Shown: piece after piece, positions 27,353-35,576 of the stretch | How positions within the stretch are numbered: the first letter of the stretch is position 1 | How the letters are laid out: every line of letters begins with the position of its first letter | NCBI GenBank assembly: GCA_001899205.1 | Contig: MKVL01000010.1 | Span: 33,924 to 97,923 of the forward strand | From: Mesorhizobium sp. 65-26 | Lineage (GTDB): Bacteria > Pseudomonadota > Alphaproteobacteria > Rhizobiales > Rhizobiaceae | Reading direction: 5' to 3' | Length of the DNA: 64,000 bases | Notes under the pieces: generated by a model | Seen by the model: only the letters and a program-made list of their open reading frames with translations | Database searches by the model: none | What the model was told of the DNA's origin: nothing | Program-made: the position numbers and the translations under genes

Positions 27353-28041
27353 GCAAGCTGGTCATATCGGACCTGTCGATCAACCGTGCAGAACTGCCGG
27401 TGGTGTCGTCCGTCGACATGGCGGTGGAGAGCGGCGCCATCAGCGTCGTGCTGGGCGCCAACGGCGCCGGCAAGACCACGCTGCTCGAAGGGCTTTCGGG
27501 CATTATCCCGGTTGCGGGCGGCACGATCGCCATCGACGAGGCCGAGATACAGAAGGCGCGGCCGGGCGCGCGCTCGCGCGCCGGGCTTGCCCATGTCGAA
27601 CAGGGACGCACGGTGTTTCGCCAGCTCACCACCGAGGAGAATCTCAAGGTGAGCCTTCACCCCTCGGCCGACATCGCCGAGGCCTACGCGCTGTTTCCCG
27701 AGCTGGTCCAGCGCCGGGCGGTGAAGGCGAGCCTGCTTTCGGGGGGTGAGCAGCAGATGCTGGTCATAGCGCGCGCGCTTCTGACCAGGCCCAAGGTACT
27801 GCTGATCGACGAGATGTCGGCGGGCCTTGCGCCGGTCATCGTCAGTCGGCTGATGACGGCGGTGCGCAAGCTCGCCGATGGCGGCCTCGCGGTGCTGCTG
27901 GTCGAGCAGTTCGCGGCGCTGGCGCTGTCGATTGGCAACCGCGCCTACGTCATGCGCCGCGGCCGCGTCGTCCATGACGGCGACTGCGCCGGCCTGCTCA
28001 AGGCGCCGGATGAGTTGCACAGGCTCTATCTCGGCGGCTAG
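27349..28041 (+). CDS. Liv-type ABC transporter ATPase, LivF-like
   Basis: 230 residues. Walker A GANGAGKTT, AHVEQGRTVF in the LivF position, canonical signature LLSGGEQQMLVIARALL and Walker B VLLIDEMSAGLAP, with H-loop replaced by LLVEQFAAL as usual in LivF. Its ATG overlaps the stop of the fused gene by four bases (ATGA). It completes a binding protein, permease, fused permease-ATPase and ATPase set. The following 124 bp separate it from the SWIM operon. Confidence 0.92.
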   Translation: MSKLVISDLSINRAELPVVSSVDMAVESGAISVVLGANGAGKTTLLEGLSGIIPVAGGTIAIDEAEIQKARPGARSRAGLAHVEQGRTVFRQLTTEENLKVSLHPSADIAEAYALFPELVQRRAVKASLLSGGEQQMLVIARALLTRPKVLLIDEMSAGLAPVIVSRLMTAVRKLADGGLAVLLVEQFAALALSIGNRAYVMRRGRVVHDGDCAGLLKAPDELHRLYLGG

Positions 28042-28165
28042 GGAACGGAGGCGAGGAACTGGCCCGGAGCCGGAAACTTTGCCGCGTCTTGAGCTACACC
28101 AATGCGCCGCAAACAGTTATCTATCGTCGCGACATCATGGTCGAGAGTCATGAGAGGCGCGCGGC

Positions 28166-29566
28166 TTGCAATTGGACCTGAAGACGATCGAGGCGCTTGC
28201 TCCCGACCAGGCTTCGCTTGGCGCGGCAGCCAAGCTCACCAAGCGATCGAATTGGCCTCGCCTGGAAGCCCATGAAAAGCTTGATCTTTTGTGGGGCGAA
28301 TGCCAGGGCTCGGGATCCAATCCGTACCGCGTCGTGTTTGACACAGCCGACCATGGCTACAAATGCACCTGCCCGTCGCGAAAATTCCCTTGCAAACACA
28401 TTCTAGCCCTGGCGTGGATCGGCGCCACGACACCCACCAGCTTCCAACCTGTCGATCAGACGCCGGAATGGGTGAATGATTGGCTCGGCCGGCGCCGCAA
28501 AGGCGGTACGCAGCCGGCACAGGCACCAGGGGCTTCCGCAGGCAAGAGCATCGACGATGCATCGCGGCCGGTGGAAAGCGCTCCCGTCGAGGACACAGCC
28601 GCCGTTGAGCGTCGGGAAGCGGCGCAACGCAGGCGCGCCGAGGAGACCCGAAACGCCGTTTCGGCCGCGCTGGACGAGCTCGATCAGTGGATCGCGGACC
28701 AACTTCGGCTCGGTTTGGCAGGGTTCGTGGACGCTTGTGGCGAACGTTGCCGCCGCATCGCCGCGCGGCTCGTCGATCTCAAGGCAACGGCGCTTGCCGG
28801 TCGTATCGACGAACTGCCAGCGCGCCTCATGTCGTTGCGCGGCGAAGAGCGGCCGGACGCCGCGATCCGCGAACTCGGCAAGCTCGTGCTCCTCGCCAAG
28901 GCCTGGCGTGCCGCGCCCGAGGACGCCGAACTGAAACGCCTCGTGTCGACATCGGAGACCCGAGAGCAGGTTCTCGCCAACGCCGATGCCGTCCAGGTCG
29001 AAAGCGATTGGGAGGTGCTCGGCGAGAAGATCGAGACACGACGCGACGGCCTCGTCAGCCATGCGACATGGCTGCTCGACCTGAACAGCGGGACACCGCG
29101 ATTCGCGATGCTGCTGGATTTCTTCCCTGCCTCGGCAGGCCGGCGCTCCGGCGCCTTCGTGCCGGGCGATCGCTTCAAGGCAAGGCTGGTATTTTACCCT
29201 GCCCGCCACCCGCTTCGGGCCCTGGTCGCGGAGCGGCTGGGCGATCTGCCGCCCCGTGCGTGGCCGGCCTTCGTTACAGGTGGCGCCAGTGATCCGCTGT
29301 CCACCTGTAGCGACTTCCGGGATTCTTCGCCCTGGCTGTCGGAGGGCCCGGTCATTCTGCCCGCCGGTGTCATTCTGCTCGACGAAAGAGGGGATGGCTG
29401 GTGGCAGGCGGCCGATGATCAGCATGGTATAGCCCTTCCTGTAGCGGGCACGCTCAACCAGATCCTGCTCGGCGTCGATCTCACTGCCACGGCAGCCATC
29501 TGGAATGGCGCCCGGCTCGATCTTCTGGCGTCGCAGAGCAAAATGGGGAGGCTCGATCTGTCGTGA
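28166..29566 (+). CDS. SWIM zinc-finger protein of the MoxR-VWA operon
   Basis: 466 residues, start TTG at 28166 after a GAGAGG site; an ATG at 28150 is out of frame. The SWIM motif is Cys67-x-Cys69-x6-Cys76-x-His78 in CTCPSRKFPCKHILAL, normally a zinc site for nucleic acid or protein binding. A charged linker (about 105-165, rich in Ala, Arg and Glu) follows, then a long helical and mixed domain of unknown fold. It is the first gene of a five-gene operon with DUF5691, MoxR ATPase, DUF5682 and VWA proteins, and its stop overlaps the next start (GTGA). Likely an adaptor that recognises the target. Confidence 0.9.
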   Translation: MQLDLKTIEALAPDQASLGAAAKLTKRSNWPRLEAHEKLDLLWGECQGSGSNPYRVVFDTADHGYKCTCPSRKFPCKHILALAWIGATTPTSFQPVDQTPEWVNDWLGRRRKGGTQPAQAPGASAGKSIDDASRPVESAPVEDTAAVERREAAQRRRAEETRNAVSAALDELDQWIADQLRLGLAGFVDACGERCRRIAARLVDLKATALAGRIDELPARLMSLRGEERPDAAIRELGKLVLLAKAWRAAPEDAELKRLVSTSETREQVLANADAVQVESDWEVLGEKIETRRDGLVSHATWLLDLNSGTPRFAMLLDFFPASAGRRSGAFVPGDRFKARLVFYPARHPLRALVAERLGDLPPRAWPAFVTGGASDPLSTCSDFRDSSPWLSEGPVILPAGVILLDERGDGWWQAADDQHGIALPVAGTLNQILLGVDLTATAAIWNGARLDLLASQSKMGRLDLS

Positions 29567-30999
29567 ACGAGCTGGAACAGGCAGCACTGGCAAGATTGCG
29601 CGACGGCTGGATTTCAGGTGGCGCTGTCTTCGAACTGGCTCCGATCGAATGGAAGGATATCGCCGCCGCCGCCAGTTCCGATGAGCAAGAGCGTCGGCTC
29701 CTGGCCATTGCCGCGCAGGCACTGGATGTCGCGCTACGGCCAGCGGCGCCGAAGAGCTTGAAGCGACGTTCGCCGTTGCCGGACCTGATCCTACCCACGC
29801 TCCCCGACAGACTGCGGCCGCAGTTGCGGGCAGCGCTGAAGCACGCGCCCGATGCAAGGCGCAAGGCGCTCGTGATCCGGCTGGTCGCCAGTCGTGGCTT
29901 TGCGGCCCATCCGATGGACTGGATGCCTGCCGCGTCGGAGCAGAACCTACCGGATGTCTATGCGCCCTGGATCGACTGGCAGGCGAGCGTCGACGAGGAG
30001 CGGCAAAGTTCGCATGAGCGACTGAACGCGGAAAACTGGGCCGATTACTACCCGGCCGCGCGACGCCTGGCGCTGGCGGCCATGCGCCGGAGCGAGCCTG
30101 CCGAAGCGCGATTGCTGATAGAGGCAAAGGCGGCGTCGGAATCGGCCGATGTCAGGCTCCCTCTGATCGAGCTCATTCGCATCGGCCTAGGCCCGGACGA
30201 CGCACCTTTCCTGAAGGGCCTCGCCAACGACCGTTCCAGCAAAGTTCGTGAATCGGCAAGCCGGATGCTGGCGATGCTGGGTCAACATGGCGAGGGCGGC
30301 GCGGACGCTCCCATCTTCGAACTCGCTGGCTTCATCGAGGAAGGCAAGGCCGGTTTCATCCGTCGCCGGACCACATTCGGGCCCGTGAAAACGAAGTCGC
30401 CTGCACAGGAGCACCGCCGCGCCGAGCTGTTCGAACTCTGCAATCTGTTCGATCTCGCGGCCCGGTTCGGCGTGGCGGAGTCGGATTTCCTCACCGGATG
30501 GCAATTCGGCACTGACAACAATGCCGATATCCTTCTTTCGCGGATGGTGGCCGCGTCGGGCAGCGATGTCGCGGTTGCGCATATGGCTGACATGTTGATC
30601 GCCGCTGGAGGCAAGACGGCGCTGTTCGTGCTGCATCTCACGCCACGCCTCGATGCTCGAAGGCAGCGCGTCTTCATCCGACAGATCATCAAGGACGCGC
30701 AGCTTCCGGCCGTCCTCGGCCTCGCGCAAGGCATCGAACCTGGCTGGCTAGACTGGGACGATCTATCGAATGGAAACTTCCTTGCGATCCTTCGCAACAG
30801 CATCTCCGCCAAGGAGGATGCTCCGCATAGGGCGGCCGAGGACGTCATCGATGCAATCGGCTATCTGGCGAGGGCCCCGGTCGCCGCAAAATTGATCGAC
30901 GAGGTCGTTGCGGCGGGCCTGCCGTCGGCGTCACCGTCGCTCAACCTGTTGCGGCTCAACGCGGCGCTGGCCGAAAATCCCCCTCAATCCGACAGATGA
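29563..30999 (+). CDS. DUF5691 family protein (helical repeat-like)
   Basis: 478 residues from GTG 29563, overlapping the SWIM stop by four bases. The sequence is largely alpha-helical, with HEAT-like segments such as SADVRLPLIELIRIGLGPDD, LKGLANDRSSKVRESASRML and DGKxTALFVLHL-like stretches, and matches what I know as DUF5691, which regularly accompanies MoxR, VWA and SWIM genes. No catalytic motif is visible. A scaffold or substrate-presenting role for the neighbouring AAA+ ATPase is plausible but unproven. Confidence 0.82.
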   Translation: MNELEQAALARLRDGWISGGAVFELAPIEWKDIAAAASSDEQERRLLAIAAQALDVALRPAAPKSLKRRSPLPDLILPTLPDRLRPQLRAALKHAPDARRKALVIRLVASRGFAAHPMDWMPAASEQNLPDVYAPWIDWQASVDEERQSSHERLNAENWADYYPAARRLALAAMRRSEPAEARLLIEAKAASESADVRLPLIELIRIGLGPDDAPFLKGLANDRSSKVRESASRMLAMLGQHGEGGADAPIFELAGFIEEGKAGFIRRRTTFGPVKTKSPAQEHRRAELFELCNLFDLAARFGVAESDFLTGWQFGTDNNADILLSRMVAASGSDVAVAHMADMLIAAGGKTALFVLHLTPRLDARRQRVFIRQIIKDAQLPAVLGLAQGIEPGWLDWDDLSNGNFLAILRNSISAKEDAPHRAAEDVIDAIGYLARAPVAAKLIDEVVAAGLPSASPSLNLLRLNAALAENPPQSDR

Positions 31000-31018
31000 C
31001 TAATTCGGAGAAGATCGC

Positions 31019-32098
31019 ATGAACGCAGCCATCCGCCTTCCGGTCGAACAGGTCTATGCCGCCGAGCTACAGGCGCTGGCGCGTGGCGACGACCGCCAGA
31101 AGCCAGCCGGCTGGAGCTTGTCGCCCAGGGCCGTCCTCACATATCTCATGGGCGGCAAGGCCGGTGACGGCACGGCGATCTCGCCGAAATATGTCGGCCG
31201 CCGGCAGCTCATGGAAACGGCTGTGGCCACGCTGGCGACCGATCGGGCGCTGCTTCTGCTCGGCGTGCCGGGAACGGCGAAATCCTGGGTCTCGGAACAT
31301 CTCGCCGGCGCCATCATGGGGAACTCGACTCTGATCGTGCAATGCACCGCCGGCACCGATGAAAACCAGATTCGCTACGGCTGGAACTACGCCCAACTGC
31401 TGGCAAAAGGCCCGAGCCATGACGCGTTGGTGCCGACGCCGCTCTACCGGGCGATGCAAGAAGGCAAGCTCTGTCGGCTGGAAGAGCTGACGCGCATGGG
31501 CTCGGATGTACAGGACACGCTGATCACCGTGCTTTCCGAAAAGATGATGCCGGTGCCGGAGCTCAACACCTCGATCTACGCTCAGCGCGGCTTCAACATC
31601 ATCGCCACGGCGAACAATCGCGACAAGGGCGTCAACGAACTCTCCTCGGCGCTGAAGCGCCGTTTCAATGTGGTGGTCCTGCCTCTGCCCGAGGATATGA
31701 ACGAGGAGGTTTCGATCGTTTCCAGGCGAGTTGGTGAAATGGCGGGCGGGCTGGACCTGCCGGTGCCGAAGAATGTCGGCGAGGAGATCGCTCGCGTGCT
31801 GACCATCTTCCGCGAGCTCCGGTCCGGCGCGACCGCCGACGGCAAGGTGACGCTGAAGACACCCTCGGGCTCGCTGTCCACAGCCGAGGCTATCGCCACC
31901 ATGGTCAGCGGCCTCAGCCAGGCAGCCTGGTTCGACGGCGGCAAGCTGCATGCCGAGGGCCTTGCTCCCAGCCTGGTCGGCGCGATCGTCAAGGATCCCG
32001 TCCAGGACAAGGTTGTGCTGGAAGAGTATCTGGAGACGGTGCTCAAGAAGCGGCCCGACTATGCCGGTTATTACGCGGCGCTCAACGCGGCCATCTGA
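31019..32098 (+). CDS. MoxR-type AAA+ ATPase
   Basis: 359 residues. Walker A GVPGTAKS (82-89). The Walker B region reads KLCRLEELTRM, with Glu-Glu where Asp-Glu is usual. Sensor 1 is in FNIIATANNRDKGV and the arginine-finger region in LSSALKRRFN. These features place it in the MoxR subgroup, whose members act with VWA-domain partners as chaperone-like remodelling machines. It starts 19 bp after DUF5691 and ends 3 bp before DUF5682, in the middle of the five-gene operon. Confidence 0.93.
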   Translation: MNAAIRLPVEQVYAAELQALARGDDRQKPAGWSLSPRAVLTYLMGGKAGDGTAISPKYVGRRQLMETAVATLATDRALLLLGVPGTAKSWVSEHLAGAIMGNSTLIVQCTAGTDENQIRYGWNYAQLLAKGPSHDALVPTPLYRAMQEGKLCRLEELTRMGSDVQDTLITVLSEKMMPVPELNTSIYAQRGFNIIATANNRDKGVNELSSALKRRFNVVVLPLPEDMNEEVSIVSRRVGEMAGGLDLPVPKNVGEEIARVLTIFRELRSGATADGKVTLKTPSGSLSTAEAIATMVSGLSQAAWFDGGKLHAEGLAPSLVGAIVKDPVQDKVVLEEYLETVLKKRPDYAGYYAALNAAI

Positions 32099-32101
32099 GC
32101 C

Positions 32102-34360
32102 ATGGCGCAGGGCGGCATCAGCTATTTCGGCATACGGCATCACGGACCAGGCTCCTGCGAGAGCCTGGTGAAGGCATTGCAGGAATTGCAACCCGTGGCG
32201 GTTTTGATCGAGGGGCCGGTGGATGCCTCGCCACTGCTGCCGCTGCTTGCCAGCTCTGACATGAAGCCGCCTGTCGCGCTGCTCTGCTACCCGGAGGACG
32301 ATCCCGCTGCGACGAGCTTCTGGCCGTTCGCCGAGTTCTCGCCCGAGTACCAGGCGGCGCTTTGGGCCGCCGCCAACAATGCCCGGCTTCGCTTCATCGA
32401 CCTGCCGTCAGCCGCGCGGCTTGCCGGGCCGGGACCTGAAGGGTCGATGGAGGCGGATTCGGGAGGGGCGGAAGCTACGGAACTGCGGGCAGAGGAAGTC
32501 GCACGCATTCAGGATCCGATCGGCACTTTGGCGCGCGCCGCGGGCTATGAGGACGGCGAAAGCTGGTGGTCGGATATCATCGAGCAGAATCCGGAGCCCG
32601 GCCCGATCTTCGCGGCCATCGCCGACGCGATGACGACACTGCGTGACGGCGAGACTTCGATCGGCCGGTTCGAGGCCATGCGCGAGGCGCATATGCGGCT
32701 AGAGATCGCCGCAGCTCGCAAGGAGTTCGACGGGCCATTGGCCGTCGTCTGCGGCGCATGGCATGTGCCTGCCTTGCGGGCGGCGCATACGCAAAAGAGC
32801 GACCAGGCGCTGCTCAAGGGCATCGGTCGACGCAAGACCATGATGACCTACGCGCCGTGGACCGGACCGCGTCTGGCTCTGGGCCATGGCTATGGCGCCG
32901 GCGTCGTCGCGCCGGGATGGTGCAAGCATCTGTGGCAGACGCGCGGGCGGCGAGACGCGTCCGTCTTCTGGCTTGCGCGGATCGCGACCGTTCTCAGGGC
33001 GAAGGGGCATATGATCTCGACGGCCTCGCTGATCGAGGCGGAGCGCCTCGCGCAGGCTCTCGCGGCAATCCGGGAACGGCCGAAGCCAGGCTTCGAGGAA
33101 CTTCGAGACGCCTCGATTGCCGCTCTGTTCAACGGCGAGGCGCTGCTTTGGAAGATGGTGGAGGCCGAGTTGCTTCTCGGCGCCGATGTCGGCGAGATTC
33201 CACCCGACACGCCGCTTGCCCCGCTGATCGATGACTTGCAGCGCAACCAGAAGGCCGCCCGGCTGAAGCCCGAGGCACTGGAGCGGGAGCTCTCCATCGA
33301 CCTGCGCAGCGAGAGCGGACTGTTTCGCTCGACATTGCTGCACCGGCTGAACGTGCTCGGCGTAAGCTGGGGCACGTTGACCGACGTCGGGCGGAGCCGG
33401 GGCACTTTCCGCGAGCGCTGGATGCTGGCGTGGCAGCCGGAATATGCCGTCCGCCTGGTGGAGAACCTGATCCATGGCCCGACCATCGAAAAGGCCGCCA
33501 ATGGCCGCCTGATCCAGATGATCGGAGCCGCCGCGACACTCGATGCTCTGGCCACGCTGGTCCAGAGCGCAATCACGGCCGCCTTGAGCGAAGCCTCCAC
33601 CGCGGGCCTTGCCGCGCTTGAGGAAAAAGCGGCGCATAGCAGCGAGTGTCTGGAGCTCGTGGATTCGGTGCCGCCGCTGGCCGACATCATCCGTTATGGC
33701 GAAGCGCGAAAGACCGAGACTGAGCGGCTTGCCGGACTGTTGGAACGGCTGATCGTCGAGGGCTCGATCGCATTGCCTTACGCGGCGCGCGACCTCGACG
33801 CGCAAGCAGCTGCAGCTCTGACGGGCGCATTGCGCAAGGCTGATGAGGCAATCAAGCTGGTGGAGCCGACCCAGGATATCCTGGACGCCTGGCGCGCCGG
33901 CCTGGCGGCCGTACTCGAGTCGTCTCGATCGACCGCGCTGGTCGCAGGCTGTGCCGCGCACCTCCTCTATGAGGCCGGGCGGCTGTCCGCTGACGCCACG
34001 GCTGACCTTTTGGCAAAGCGTCTCTCACCTGGAACGCAGGTCCTTGACGCGGCCGCCTTCTTCGAGGGTTTTTTCAGCGGCGCCGGCCAGCGGCTGATCT
34101 ATGACGAATACTTGCGCGGCGCCGTCGATGCCTGGTTGGCATCGCTCGATGAAGAAGCCTTTGTCGCCCATCTGCCGCTGCTGCGCCGCGTCTTTTCGAA
34201 CCTCGACAGCATGGAGCGCCGGCGCCTGATCGAGGCGGTGCTTGGCAAGAGAGCAAGTCTGCCCGCCGGGCTGACGCCAACACCGGACGGCGGCGAAGCC
34301 TGGCGCAGGCACTTCGGCCTTCTTCGCGGTTTGATCGCGGGAGAGCCGAGCCATGGCTGA
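32102..34360 (+). CDS. DUF5682 family protein
   Basis: 752 residues. The N-terminus GISYFGIRHHGPGSCESL and the following VAVLIEGPVDASPLLPLL match the DUF5682 pattern. The strand-borne G-x-x-H-H and the E-G-P segment, with a later CGAWHVPAL, resemble the layout of TraB/TIKI and erythromycin-esterase-like hydrolases, so a hydrolase fold is possible (inference). The C-terminal half is helical. It lies between the MoxR and VWA genes, overlapping the latter by 8 bp, and is probably the effector or client enzyme of the system. Confidence 0.85.
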   Translation: MAQGGISYFGIRHHGPGSCESLVKALQELQPVAVLIEGPVDASPLLPLLASSDMKPPVALLCYPEDDPAATSFWPFAEFSPEYQAALWAAANNARLRFIDLPSAARLAGPGPEGSMEADSGGAEATELRAEEVARIQDPIGTLARAAGYEDGESWWSDIIEQNPEPGPIFAAIADAMTTLRDGETSIGRFEAMREAHMRLEIAAARKEFDGPLAVVCGAWHVPALRAAHTQKSDQALLKGIGRRKTMMTYAPWTGPRLALGHGYGAGVVAPGWCKHLWQTRGRRDASVFWLARIATVLRAKGHMISTASLIEAERLAQALAAIRERPKPGFEELRDASIAALFNGEALLWKMVEAELLLGADVGEIPPDTPLAPLIDDLQRNQKAARLKPEALERELSIDLRSESGLFRSTLLHRLNVLGVSWGTLTDVGRSRGTFRERWMLAWQPEYAVRLVENLIHGPTIEKAANGRLIQMIGAAATLDALATLVQSAITAALSEASTAGLAALEEKAAHSSECLELVDSVPPLADIIRYGEARKTETERLAGLLERLIVEGSIALPYAARDLDAQAAAALTGALRKADEAIKLVEPTQDILDAWRAGLAAVLESSRSTALVAGCAAHLLYEAGRLSADATADLLAKRLSPGTQVLDAAAFFEGFFSGAGQRLIYDEYLRGAVDAWLASLDEEAFVAHLPLLRRVFSNLDSMERRRLIEAVLGKRASLPAGLTPTPDGGEAWRRHFGLLRGLIAGEPSHG

Positions 34361-35576
34361 CGAAGCGACCAAGCCGGACCTCGATCCAGCGGGTGACAAC
34401 CGGGAGCGTCGCTGGCGGCTGGCGATCGGCGCCGATGACGAGTCCTCGTCGGCGCTGTCCGCGGAAGATCGCAAGCTTTCGGCTGCGCTCGACGCGCTTT
34501 ATGGTGACGGCAGCGGCGACACCGCCAGCGACCCGCGCAAGCGGCGGGGCGGGCTTGGCCGTTCGGCGCCGCGCGTCGCGCAATGGATGGGCGATATTCG
34601 CTCGTTCTTTCCCGAGCAAGTCGTGCAGGTCGTTCAGAAGGATGCCTTTGAGCGGCTGAACCTGAAGCAGATGCTGATGGAGCCGGAGTTCCTCAAGGCG
34701 ATCGAAGCCGACGTCAACCTCGTCGCAGATCTGGTCTCGTTGCGCTCGGCAATGCCGGACAAGACCAAGGATATCGCCCGCTCGATCATCTCGGACATCG
34801 TTGCCAAGCTGATGCAGCGCCTGGAGCAGAAGACGGCAGAGGCGATCCGTGGCGCACTCGATCGCTCTCAGCGAACCAGCAGGCCGCGGCAGCGCGATAT
34901 CGACTGGCCTCGGACAATCGTTGCGAATCTTCGCCACTATCAGCCGAACCACAAAACCGTGGTGCCGGAAAAACTGGTCGGCTTCATGCGCCGCCAACGC
35001 CGGCTGGTCGACCTCGACGAAGTGACGCTCTGCGTCGACCAATCCGGCTCGATGGCGAGCTCCGTGATCTATGCCTCGATCTTTGCCGCGGTAATGGCCT
35101 CGCTGCCGGTCGTACGCACCAAGCTGGTATGTTTCGACACCGCGATCGTCGACCTGACGGAGGAGCTCAGCGATCCGGTCGAAGTGCTGTTCGGCGTCCA
35201 GCTTGGCGGCGGCACCGACATCAACCAAGCTGTTGCCTACTGCGCGGAGCGTATCGAGCGGCCGACCAAGGCGCATTTCGTGCTGATCACCGACCTGTAC
35301 GAAGGCGGCAACGGCAAGGAGCTTCTACAAAGGCTGTCGGCGCTTCTCCGGTCCGGCGTCAATGTCATCGTGCTGCTGGCGCTCACAGACCAAGGGCGTC
35401 CGGGCTACGATCCGTCAATGGCCGGATTTGTGGCGGCGCTGGGCATACCGGTCTTTGCCTGTACGCCTGACCATTTCCCGGAGATGATGGCGGCCGCACT
35501 GCGTCGCCAGGACATCGCCGCCTGGGCCGCGGACGCCGACATCAAGCTCATCCGCCCGGGGGAGGAGACTTCGTAA
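34353..35576 (+). CDS. VWA domain protein, MoxR partner
   Basis: 407 residues. A charged N-terminal region and a helical domain (about 70-200) precede a von Willebrand A domain with an intact MIDAS: DQSGSM (Asp229, Ser231, Ser233), Thr288 in GGGTDI and Asp314 in LITDLYEGG. It should bind a metal ion and act with the MoxR ATPase. No signal peptide or membrane anchor, so it is cytosolic. It is the last gene of the operon and its 3' end overlaps the convergent ABC ATPase gene by 29 bp. Confidence 0.92.
   Translation: MADEATKPDLDPAGDNRERRWRLAIGADDESSSALSAEDRKLSAALDALYGDGSGDTASDPRKRRGGLGRSAPRVAQWMGDIRSFFPEQVVQVVQKDAFERLNLKQMLMEPEFLKAIEADVNLVADLVSLRSAMPDKTKDIARSIISDIVAKLMQRLEQKTAEAIRGALDRSQRTSRPRQRDIDWPRTIVANLRHYQPNHKTVVPEKLVGFMRRQRRLVDLDEVTLCVDQSGSMASSVIYASIFAAVMASLPVVRTKLVCFDTAIVDLTEELSDPVEVLFGVQLGGGTDINQAVAYCAERIERPTKAHFVLITDLYEGGNGKELLQRLSALLRSGVNVIVLLALTDQGRPGYDPSMAGFVAALGIPVFACTPDHFPEMMAAALRRQDIAAWAADADIKLIRPGEETS

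Noticed and set aside
28150-28170. ATG at 28150 as the start of the SWIM protein
   Set aside because: It is out of frame with the SWIM gene; the TTG at 28166 keeps the frame.
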